Assembly: GCF_024679245.1 (NCBI RefSeq)
Contig: NC_090182.1
Coordinates: forward strand, 32,139,047 to 32,203,046
Source: Pseudorasbora parva
Taxonomy: Eukaryota; Chordata; Actinopteri; Cypriniformes; Gobionidae
DNA length: 64,000 bases
Direction of reading: 5' to 3'
In this document: positions 39,501 through 51,800 of the stretch, piece after piece
Numbering within the stretch: position 1 is the first letter of the stretch
Layout of the letters: each line of letters starts with the position of its first letter
Program-made: the position numbers and the translations under genes
Notes under the pieces: generated by a model
The model's database searches: none
What the model was told of the DNA's origin: nothing
Seen by the model: the letters and a program-made list of their open reading frames with translations, nothing else

Positions 39501-42500
39501 CCTCGGATTGAGCCCTGTCTATGGTGAGTTTCCAGACCAAACATCTTGATGTGAGTCTGGCTTGTCAGGCTAGTCTATGCTATCAACGAGCTCCGTTTCA
39601 CCTTCGTTGCTCTGGTTGGTTGTAGCGCTATCCTATCGCGTGCAGTGGGAGTTGAAAGACAACCGTTTATCCCGCCCCTCAGATTGAGCCCCGTCAATGG
39701 TGAGTTTCCAGACCAAACATCTTGATATGAGTCTGGCTTGTCAGGCTACCCAAACAGTATCCCAGTAAAATAAATCATATCAATTTTTTTCATATGACCA
39801 TTTATTTTATTAAATATAAAAAATCCAAAAGGTGTGCATTATACCCAAAAACAAGATGAACACTTTACAGTCAGTTTTATACAACCATGCATGCCACTGT
39901 TGTATGTAACTTCAGAGACGGTCCCTAAATTTGCGACTCTCAACCGTCAAGCCAACTTTATGCCAGTCATATCGGATGCGCTATGGTTCTGTGGTGTCTG
40001 TTTTAAACTATTTTCACTGCTGAAATAGGCTAGATCAAAAACATTCAAGCGTATGCTGAAGGTTACTAGCAACAGTGACTATTGTGTAGACTATTTATTG
40101 ACACGACGCCGCAGCCGAAATACACCAAACAAACGGCAGGTGTTCATGTCAATCCCTGATTATTCCTTAAATGTCACCCTAGTTGTGTCTGAACGTGTTC
40201 GTTCATCTTTGGTTCAAGCTTCACGTTAGTATTTCCCAGACGTAGGTTTGGAATTGAGGTCAAAGTCCACTTGCCTTGCGTTCGCAAGTCTTCACAGATT
40301 TGAAGTGTTTCCCCTATTACTGTGACTTTCTTCTGGCATGTTCTGCCCTAGACAGGGTTGACCAGAGCATCCACAATTTATTTTCCCTCAGGACTTTTGT
40401 AAAAGCAAAAATATGGCCACACCTCAGATTTTAGAAGGCTGGAAAATCTCCCAGTGCTGTCACTAGAGGTCGACCGATTCATTGGATTTGCCGATTAATC
40501 CGCACCGATAACCGATTGTTCCACCAATCAGCTATCAGCAAAAATCAATACCGATAGTTTTTCCGGTTTGTGTCCGTTGCGGGAGCGGCTGAGAAGGCTG
40601 CTGTCATTACACAGTAGCCTACGAGAGCTCTGAGAAGGGTCTGCTGGCATTATACAGTGCGAGCGGCCTCTAGAGGCCAAATGAAAAACTATCACTGATT
40701 GTTTACATCATAGACCGTAAAAAAATATGGACGACTCGACATCATCTGTTTCCGCTTGGCAGATTTGAAGCTTTCAGGCGGGGGTGCACGGCGCGGACAT
40801 CTTGGGACCGAGTCTGCGCAGTAGCGATTTCGGGACCGGAGTTGCGCAGTAGAGCGCAGGAAGTACAGTCGCGATATCAAAAGCCCGCCCACACTCTCGC
40901 AGATGCAGAACAATGAATAATGTTGGTGTGAAATAAACAGTTATGGAAATGTAGAAATTAAAGCTAAAGCTCTAATCTGCTCCCAAAAATTTCGAAAAAA
41001 GTCTGTTAGTGCCTCAGTGACAACTTCACTCAGAGAAGCCGTCGGTCTCAGCTGTCAATCATGACGTCACACCCCCCGTTTTTATAGCATCAAATAACTA
41101 ACTCAAAGTAAACTTATTTTTAAAACGAACACCTGAAATGAAATCATCGTGATGATAACTGCCTTCAGTGACATAAACTAACTTTGGGGAAACATTTTTG
41201 AAGTGTAATTTTATTATTTAGTTCGCCTCGCGTCCATTAGAAAACACAGAGGGGCGGCTATACTGGGACCGGTCACCTGGGGTGATCGAGGCGCGAAAGC
41301 TTCAGTAAATGAGAGGGAGACTGCAGGCTTGGTTTACATCAACACGTGATGCTCCGCGCTTCACAGCTCGCGCTGCACAGAACGCACTGACACATCTGAT
41401 GCGTGTTTAAAACACCAACAAAGAAACAGTATGGATACAGAACACTTCAGTACATGTTGCCAAATCATTAAAGTAATTGATTTGTTGACTGGATGCTTTA
41501 GTACATATACTGCTGTTCTTCCCCTGCTTTGTCCTCGAGGCTGACAGGACGCTAATATTAGCAGCAATGGTTACCTCAAAGCATTTAAAACGATGTAACT
41601 GAGAAACTTTTTTGATGTGAGAAACTGTATCATGCATCCAACAGAAATATAAACGCATTAGACGTCAATACACGTTCTTATTTTGATAAGAAACCCATTG
41701 TTCTAAAAAAGCGAACTGTTTGGATTTAGATGAAATGATAACACTTAATATAATACAATAATATTCAATTTGTAACATTAAGTAAGGTTAATAAATGCTG
41801 TAGAAGTATTATTCATTGTTAGTTTTATCTGTTAACCTTTTTTATGCACTGAACTAACATGAATGATTAAGGTAGAATTGTATTGATCGAATATTAATAC
41901 ATGCTGTAAAATGTACATTACATAATGCATTTAGTTCATGTAAGCTAGCTAAATAAATACATCATTGTTAACAAATGGGCTTTGCAGTCTGTTACCTGAC
42001 ATTTACATACATGTTTCTAGGTTATAGCTTAAGAAACATTTATTTGTAATATTTTAATGTTTAAGTTATTTTCTGTAGAATGTTTTTTCTGTTCATATTT
42101 ACATATGAAATTTAACACATTTTCATGGTTCAGTACTTTTTTTTAATTTCTTGTAATAAAGTTCAGCACTGCATTTTTACCTGTTATTTTATGTATTATT
42201 ATTATATTTTAATCTAGTATCTTTTTAAAAACTATCGGTCGATTAATCGATTATCGGCAAGCGTGGTCCAACCTAGCTATCGGTATCAGTAAAATCCACT
42301 ATCAGTCGACCTCTAGCTGTCACTGCCTTCTGCCATTTCTTCTCATTCAGAAAAGAGCGATAGGATAGGATACCACAACTTTTAAAAATCGTGATAATCA
42401 CTGATGGTTTTAATGATAATTCAATTGTAAACTATATTACTAAACGTAAGTACATTTTACAGTGGTTTATCGTGAAACCGGTAATCTTTTCATCCCTAAT

Positions 42501-42837
42501 CCGTAATTACGGCAGGTAGTTTTTAACTACAACTAATTTCACCCGTAACGGTAGTACTGCTCTTCCCCTTGCCATATTGGTGCACATGCATAAGCAGTTT
42601 GACTTCTTATGGGCTCAACAGTTCTTTCAAGTTTTTCTTCAAGTAATTTTTTCTTTAAAATGGTTAATTTAATTGTGTGTGTGTGTGAGATGGGATGCAA
42701 CAATTATTTATGCACACACAAAGTGAGGAAAATAAGTATTTGAACACCCTGCAGGGGTCTGAAATTATTGTCGTAGGTGCATGTCCACTGTAAGACACAA
42801 TCTAAAAAAAATCCAGAAATCACAATGTATGCTTTAA

Positions 42838-42868
<31 letters not shown>

Positions 42869-45800
42869 GTATGATTCCGCTGCAAATAATTTTAACACTT
42901 GTCTATCAGCTAGAATTCTGACCCTCAAAGAACTGTTGGTCTGCCATTAAAATGTCTACCTCCACTCCATTTATTATCCTAAATTAGATGAACCTGTTTG
43001 AGGTTGTTAGCTGCATAAAGACACCTGTCCACCCCAAACAATCAGTAAGAATCCAACTACTAACATGGCCAAGACCAAAGAGCTGTTCAAAGACACTAGA
43101 GACAAAATTGTAAACACCTCCAAAAGGCTGGAAAGGGCTACGGGGAAATTGCAAGCTGCTTGGTGAAAAAAGATCCACTATTGGAGCAATTAGAAAACTA
43201 GAAAATGGAGGAAGCTAAACATGACTGCCGATCTCCCTCGGACTGGGGCTCCATGCAAGATCTCACCTCATGGGGTCTCAATGATCCTAAGAAAGGTGAG
43301 AATTCAGCCCAGAACTACATTGGAGGGGCTGGGCACTAACCTGAAGACCTGGTACCACCGTTTCCAAGGTTACTGTTGGTAATGCACAAAGACGTCATGG
43401 TTTGAAATCATGCATGGCACGGAAGCTTCCCTTGCTTAGATCAGCACATGCCCAGGCTCTTCTTAAGTTTGCCATTGACCATTTGGATGATCCAGAGGAG
43501 TCCTGGGAGAAAGTCATGTGGTCAGATGAGACCAAAATAGAACTTTTTGGTCATAATTCTACTAAACATGTTTGGAGGGGGAAGCATGATGAGTACCATC
43601 CCAAGAACACCATCCCTACTGTGACGCATGTGGGTGGTAGCTTCATGCTTTGGGGGTGTTTTTCTGTGCATGTGACAGGGTGACTGCACTGTTTAAGGAG
43701 AGGATGACTGGGGCCATGTATTGTGAGATTTTGGGGCACAAACTCCTTCCCTCAGTTAGAGCATTGTCATGTTGGAAGACCCAGCCTCGACCCATCTTCA
43801 ATGACCTGAAGCACACAGCCAGGATAACAAAGGAGTGGCTCTGTAAGAAGCATATCAAGTTTCTGGTACCTAAACCAAATAGAGAATCTTTGGAGGGAGC
43901 TCAAACTCTGTGTTTCTCAGCGACAGGCCAGAAAATTTCGTTTTAAAAATGTAATGTTTTAAAATTTCACATTTAAAGAAATCTAGTATATGACCATGTC
44001 TAACATGTATTCAAATGTAAAACCTATAAATAAGCCATTATGATCTGCAATACTTTAAGCAACTTGACTATTATTTATTAAAGACCCATACAGGCACTTT
44101 GTGGGTAATAGTATTACAAATGAAAATGATTGTTTTTCCGGCCACAAAATGACTAATTGGCCTCTTTGCATTGGATTTCTCTATTTTAACCTTAACTACT
44201 ACATTAATTGTAATATAAATATTAGAAGAAAAATTAAGTGGTCATTAATTGACCATAATTATTGCACGTAGTATTTAGTACCAAAAGAGCTCCTCAAAAT
44301 ATTCAATAGATATTACAACCACCAAAATAGTTTATTAATAACATTTATTTAATTGAAAAAGGGTGTACGGTCACATTTGACTATGATAGTAAGGAATATC
44401 TCAGGGCTGAATACAAGAGCATAACATTACAATGTTGCATCTCCGTCACTCTCCATTTTAAAATGACACTGTAAATGCGGTTGATGTAATCAATGCACAC
44501 TATGCTGTACTGTTTACCAAAAAATGCTGCAAATACCTGTATAGTGAAGCTTTTGTCTATTCCAGTGTTTCCTAACCTTTTTTCAGTCATGGCACCCTTT
44601 GAAAATTTTCAACATTTTGTGGCACCCCCTCGCATAAGTTGCGCTAGAGGTGTAATGGTACAGATTGCGCACGGGTCGGTTTGTATCACGGTTTTAGGTT
44701 CACGGTTTCAGTACGGTTCAGTATTTGCTATGTTCAGGGGAAAAAGGACTACTGTCAAATGATCAGGGGAAAAAGGACTACTGTCAAATGAAAATAAGAA
44801 CAAATAACTTAAATACAAGCAGCAGCACAAATAAATACTATTGAGCAAAGATAAGAATACCTAAAAACAAATGTTAGACCTACCTGAAAAGCATTGTTTA
44901 ATTTAGAGAAATGGAATAAAGTAATCAAATTAGGGATGCACCGATCCACATTTTTTTCACTTCCGATCCCGATACCTGAATTTGGATATCTACCGATACT
45001 ATTCCGATACCAGAGCTGTGTTTGCTTTAATATTATCATCATTATTTTATATGATTCTAAAATAAACTCCTCTCAATCGGCAAGTATGATATTTATGTAT
45101 TAGGGATGAAATGGTATGGAAATTTCACATCACGATTATAGTGACCCAAATTATCACGGTTATCGAATATTATCACGGTTTTGTTCAAATAAGATGAGTG
45201 TTTAAAAAGAACAGATGCACAAACTTTAAACATTTCAACAAGTTTTATATTTAAAAATCAACAAACAACAAATAAATCAATCAGCTCTAAGCACTTAAGC
45301 TAGATTCTGTTGGATTTCCTTCCTTATAAATCGCCGTTGTCAATGGCAATGCATAATGCATAAATCTCTATTATATCTCTAATATACGGTATAATCTCTA
45401 ATATTATCTCTGATGAGAATATTGCTTGAGAATATTACAGTGTTCTATCAGCTATGACACCTTTAGTTTGTGTATGAGCCCATCCCATACAATATCCTAG
45501 TGAAATAAAGCATATATCCAAAAATCCAAAAGGTGTGCATCATACCTGACACCTAGATAAATCATAAAACTGACTGTAAATTGTTTAAGTCACTCTCTTC
45601 AAATACTATTGAAGTTAGAAACGTATACCAATGTTTTACGTAACTTTAGAGACGGTCCCTAAATTCGCGAACGTCAAGTAGACTTTATGCCAGTCATATC
45701 AGATGCGCTAGTTCTGCTGTTTGTTTGAAAGTATTTTCGGGGCTGAAATAGAACAAATTGCCAATCACTGTATGCTGAATGAATCTCCTGCGTAGTACAT

Positions 45801-48800
45801 TGCACAATCTTCTCTGCTTTTAGTGTAGATTTCAGTGAGAGAGCTGTGCGCGCTCTGAACAAAACTTCGGCTAATCTGAACGACTCTGATTATATTCATA
45901 AACTCAATAGAAACACGTGTGATGCACAACGCAATTATAACAAATGGATTTTGAGAAGACCATAATAAGTTCAAAGTGGCTACTGTGAGTGTTACACGCG
46001 CCACAGCCGATACAAACCCGCAGATGGCGATTGTTAATATCATTTAACCTAGTCTTGTCTGAACTTATCTGCTTTTTTGAATGTTTGATTGCGTTCGGTG
46101 TGTATGACGCGAGGGAGCTTCCACCTCTCTGAATTACGGTTTTGCAAACATCGTCTTGCTCTGTGGTCACGTGTATGGGTAGCCACAATGCTGCTCAATG
46201 CTATGGTGCTATCTGGCTGCAAACTGTGGAATGGATTTTCAATGGTCTCATTGAGCCGCGCCTCCATTCAGGAAATCCATTCCATAGTTTGCAGCCAGCT
46301 AGCAGACAAGCAGGCAGGAGTCATTTCAGCAGACCATGTTAAAGCGCAGACATGGCTCATGGATATCGGATTTCTCCGCTGGTTGGATCGGGAAAATCTG
46401 ATACGTGAATTAACCTGGTATCGGTCCCCATACTAGATCAGATCGGCCCCATCCCTAAATCAAATGTAAAATAACTGCATATTTAACTGTTTGAATTAAA
46501 TTAATCCTTATCAAACTTACAAAAGCTATTCAATCAAGAGCAGTGTGTGACGTCTTATTTTTGTTTGACATTAAACAGACAGCAGTAAAGGCTACTGCCC
46601 CTTTAAGAGCTAATGCAAGGATAGTTCTCGTATTTTCTGTGTAAGTTCACTTAAGGCATATATACAGAGTAGGCTACTGTCTGTCTGCTTGGATACTCAT
46701 CAAGATGGACATTTTGACATACTTTTTGTGTGAGTTTGTCCGTTCAAGCACAGGATTTGAAAGAACTCAATATTTGCGCGCTGTGAGAAGTGTGGGTTTA
46801 GGACGAGTGCACAGAGACAGATCTCATTTGCGTCTTCTGGCTACATGCGGGTGATGACGGTGAAAATGACTGGTCATATCCGTGTGTCGCAACTGTTATT
46901 CAACGTCTCTGATTTTAACTTTTGTCAAACTAAATGCGCCAACTTGTTTAAGACTTTAGTACAAATTAGTCTGTGTGGGAAACACTGTGACATCATTCCT
47001 TCAGATAATTACAATCTGAGTTATATTAAATGTACTGGCTAATCTAAGCTTTATAATGGCAGACCAAAATGTCAAGCCCACAAAACTGTGTACATCTATC
47101 TTCTGAGGATCGGTTTTTGTAAGTGAAATATCCATATTTAGCATTTATAAAGTAAGAGTATATAGAGCATCTGGCACACTGCTTTCGGTGTTCTCGTATG
47201 TACACTTTTTTTTATAATGGATTGATGCACTTGGCTTCAGATTTTGTGCTGCCATTATAATGTTTGGGCGGCAGTGGTTCATGTAAATTGTCTACAAACC
47301 GTAAGGTTAGTGGTTCGATCCCCGGTTCCACCTGACCAAGTATCAAGGTGTCCTTGAACAAGACATGGACACCTGCTCCCAACGAACTGGATGGTGCCTT
47401 ACATGGCTGACATCGCCGTCGGTGTATGAATAGGTGAATGAGGCAAAATGTAAAGCACTTTGGATGGCCATAGGGTCTGTTGAAAGTGCTATTTAAATGC
47501 AGTCCATTTTACCATTAGCAATAAAAAAACAGGTGCAAATGACATTCTGAGTTTAAAACAATATCCTGATTGTTTTAAAAACTCCTATTTGTTTGTCATT
47601 TAGAGTTTTTTAATATTTGTGTTCATCTGAAAGTCATTTACACTTTTATTTAAATCCTGCCCACTCTTTAAACTCCCAAATAAAACTATTTTGTTTTTTT
47701 TCCACTTCCCTGCTGATGGTCTCGATCTCCACACTTCTTTGCCGTCTTCCGTGTGTCCATGGCGTAGAATGAGGGCGTGGGGGAGGCAGAGACTCGAATG
47801 TATAGGGGCGTGTTATTCTAATGCCGATCGTTTTCAACCGTGGCATTTATCAAGGGCAAGTATTGCGTACACCTGGATTGCAGAGTTGCACACCGCTCCA
47901 TAAATCAGGCGGTGAAGGGAGTGTAAGCATAATCTTACGCCAACTATGTCCGTTTCTATGCAAGATTGATAAATGAGGGCCAATGTCTCAAAAGAAATCT
48001 ATACTCATCAGACCAGGCAACATTTTTTCCAGTCTTCAACTGTCCAATTTTGGTGAGCTTGTGCAAATTGTCCTATTTGTAGTGGAGATGAGTGGTAACA
48101 GGTGGGGTCCTGCTATTGTAGCCCATCCACCTCAAGGTTGTGCGTGTTGTGGCTTCACAAATGCTTTGCTGCAAACCTCGGTTGTAACGAGTGGTTATTT
48201 CAGTCATAGTTGCTCTTCTATCAGCTTGAATCAGTCGGCCCATTCTTTCTCTGACCTCTAGCATCAACAAGGCATTTTCATGGTTGTGTGAGAGTCCCAG
48301 TAACTGAGCAGATTGTGAAATACTCAGACCAGCCCGTCTGGCACCAACAACCATGCCAAGCTCAAATCACTTCTCTCCCATTCTGACATTCAGTTTGGAG
48401 TTCAGGAGATTGTCTTGACCAGGACCACACCCCTAAATGCATTGAAGCAACTGCCATATGATTAGATAATTGCACTAATGAGAAATTGAACAGATGTTCC
48501 TAATAATCCTTTAGGTGAGTGTAGTTTACTCTACTCTTCTCCCAGTTCAGCGGTAACTTACTTTCATGTATTTCGTATGATGAGGATGAATTTACATGTA
48601 AAAGTTGACAGATCTGATTCTCTAAAGCGCAAACTAACATGGTGCATGGTGCACCGCACATTATAGATCAACTAACATAATCATTGACACAACACATTCA
48701 CGTACACTTATTTGAAAATCTGAATGATGCATGTTTAGGACAAATTTGATGATGCACTTTCCATGCTGCTCAGCTTCCCTGCATCCTCTGGTATTTTTCA

Positions 48801-51800
48801 GATGTGATTGCATTTAAACTACTATATATCAAATATAAATGCTATTTTTTCATTTCATATCTCAAAAAAATAAAATAAAAATCAATATACTGTCCATCCC
48901 TAATTTGTGCAGTGAGTGAAACTAAAAGCCGGCTTACTATTGGCCAATGTTCATGTGCGTGTGACACTGACAAAAGAGCATATATGATGCAATTGACAGG
49001 CGACTGCTTCACATGTCCAGGTTGCTTGGTTAAAATGGCAACAACAAAAAAATCCACAATTAACAAATAGCTAGAAAAATTGGGAATATTCTAAATATTC
49101 AACTGAAATGAATAAATGTCTGGCCTAAAAAGACTGGCCTAGTGGCTTTTGGATATTTTACTGAAGAAAAAAGTTACTGTTAAAGTTGATCTGGGGGATT
49201 TCTTTAGCATCTGTTTGTATCAAATTATTCCTTGTTCAGTTATCACAGATGATGAAATAGAAATTCACAGAATGTAGTGTCTTGGAAGCATTAACTTGTT
49301 CTGGTCTTCAGTGTTTGATTTGGTGCAAGTGTTCTTAGTAATACAATGGCTATAGGCACATTTGGCCTTTTTGACAACAAATTAACTTTGTTTCTCTCTT
49401 AGCTTATCAATAATAAAATACATTTAATTTATTTTTTATTGCTGTAATCTTTTAGGGAACCGTTGCAAATAAATTCTACGTACACAACGATATCTTCCGG
49501 TACCAGGATGAAGTGTTCGGTGACTCTGACTCAGAACCTCCTGAGGGTGAGCAGCTGATATTGTTGGTGTATTTCAGGCATCTTTAGAGTTATCCGTCTT
49601 CCAATTCCTCTTGCTGTGAGCAGATGTCTTCATTTTTCTCCTGTTGTTCACAGAGTCTGAGGAGGACGTGGAGGAGCTAGAGCGAGTGCACTCGCCTGAG
49701 GTGGTCCAGGAGGAGTCTGCTGGATACTACGAACAGACACCTTGGTAACTTGTATTTAGTTTTTGGCTCATTTAATATAGTTCAGTTTGGTAGTCACCTG
49801 AGTAAAGCAGGATGCAAATCGTGTGGGTGTGTTGTAAGTCAAAACAGACCACACGCTAGTGTTTCAACGGATCACAGAACTCATGCTGGGTCCTATTACA
49901 GTTTGAGTCTAGAATTGGATTGGCAAGAGAAAATATTTTGAGGCTAGTAACTGCTTTCCATTCATTAAAGCACACTTTAAGTGTTCGGGTACCACAGCAA
50001 AAACAACTTGCCTAACTAATAAAGATTGAACAGTAAGTAAAAAAAAACACGTGCAACATTTGTAACTGTTTTTGTATTTCTTATTTAAAGTAATTTCTAA
50101 CTAGTATTAATTTCAGGTACAGAAATGTAAAATAATTGATTGATAGGCTGCGGTCATTTTTAAGACAATGCAGCAATCTAATATAACGTTACACATCTGA
50201 TTTTCTTTCTCATTCTCAACTGTGTTTACATTAGGGCTGGGTATCAATTCAGATGATTCGATTTCGATTCACAAGCCCTCAAATCGTTTTGATTCTCGAT
50301 TCAACTCAAATGAATATAGATTTAATACAAATTCTATAGGTATTTATAAAAAAGAGCAGTGAACATAAATGGGTTATTAAAAAGAAATGAAGAGCCACAA
50401 ACCTGTATATTAAACTTTTTTTATTTTAGGTTCACCTGAGTACATTAAAACAGAACGCATCTCTAGATTTCAAATCCATACAATTTTTAAATACAATTTT
50501 GATGCAACGTTATTCTAAAAAAAATGATCTGAGAAGTATTTTATGGATGTTTTGATACATTTGTTCTAAAACTAAAAAGGATATTGGATGATTTTTTTTT
50601 TTTTTTAGCAATTTTCAGTACACAACAAGCTTTTGCGATTTCAACACTCTTCGTGTGTGCATTTACTTTTCATATATGAGAAACGCATTCATTATTTATT
50701 TTTTACAGTCTATGGTTAATTCCTGGACACCAGTAGTTGCCATAGTAACGGACAACAATACCTTAAAGTGTTGACTTAAGTTGACTGTGGACTAACTATT
50801 TGAGGAAATCTGTTTATACAGGGTGTCCGTGGGGTTTTAAAAAGTGATAAATCAAAATTGTCAAATTTAAGGCCATTAAGTGTTAAATGTGGTCTGAGGT
50901 ATTTTTTTATTTTATTTTTTCAAATTAGGTATTATTTTTTTCAGACTTATCAGGTGTCCTATTCTGATTGAAATTCTGTTAGTTTGTTTAAATACGGGCT
51001 TTAGCATATTTGGGCACATAAGCAAAGATCTTTCGTCGCCGTCTCAACGTATGTTTGATACTGACGTCATATTCAGTGGTCATTCGGCATCATCTCAGAA
51101 CACTGCACGCTCAACAGAAGTGGCTGGCTTACATTTTATTTTAGACCTGCTTCAAGGCATATCTTCAACGACTATCTTCATAAGAGCAATCTTAAATGAT
51201 TTATATAAAGTCTAAAATGAACAAAAAGAGTTGAGAGAATGAGGTGAGATCCATAGACAGTATATAAACAGTGAGATCCGCGTGTCTGTCTGCTCTTAAA
51301 GGGACAGCATATAAAGCTTCCTGTCAGTAAAGTTAAAGAACAAAGGGAACAGAGAAAATGACTCGCTGCTCTTGACTAAATAACTTGTGTAGCTTTAAAA
51401 AGGATTAACTTTTTAATATATAGTTTATGCAGTGCAGACTGCATCTAACTAACTTTATTCAATTTCTGTATATTTCCTAACTGTTAAGACAGGAAGGACA
51501 GGAGTAAACATGACCTTTATTATGGGTTTATGTTCGCATTGTTTTAAGTTTTCTTAAATTAAAAACTTATATTTTTGAAGGCTAATAATAAATGTAAAAA
51601 AAAAAAAATCTGTAGCTGTATTAATATCAGTAATACTGGCCTTCATTCATAAAAAGATGCCATTTACACTTTTTTAACACTTAAAATATACTGGCTTTAT
51701 GTCGTTTCTACATTATTTGATTAACTGGGAAATTATTATATTAAAAAATATATACAAAAACATACAAAAACATTCATTTTTTTATTGTGATTAATCACAG

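Larger units (their letters stand above)
38339..42498. mobile_element. Outer hAT element of a three-level nest
   Basis: Left end TAGGGATGAAACGGTATGG and right end GGTAATCTTTTCATCCCTA are inverted. Flanks ATCCATAC (38331-38338) and ATCCGTAA (42499-42506) agree at six of eight bases. It carries ATTATCACGGTTATC-type subterminal words on the left and CGTGATAATC on the right. It holds two separate insertions (38706-39748 and 40464-42315). The family recurs at 45103-45790. Confidence 0.82.
44645..46900. mobile_element. Probable outer hAT element around 44931-46457
   Basis: Starts TAGAGGTGTAATGGTACAG and continues with CACGGTTT words, like a hAT left end. The sequence is interrupted at 44930 and resumes at 46458. 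No right terminus was found, so the end coordinate is only approximate. A 29-bp unit is duplicated in tandem at 44734-44791. Confidence 0.45.
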
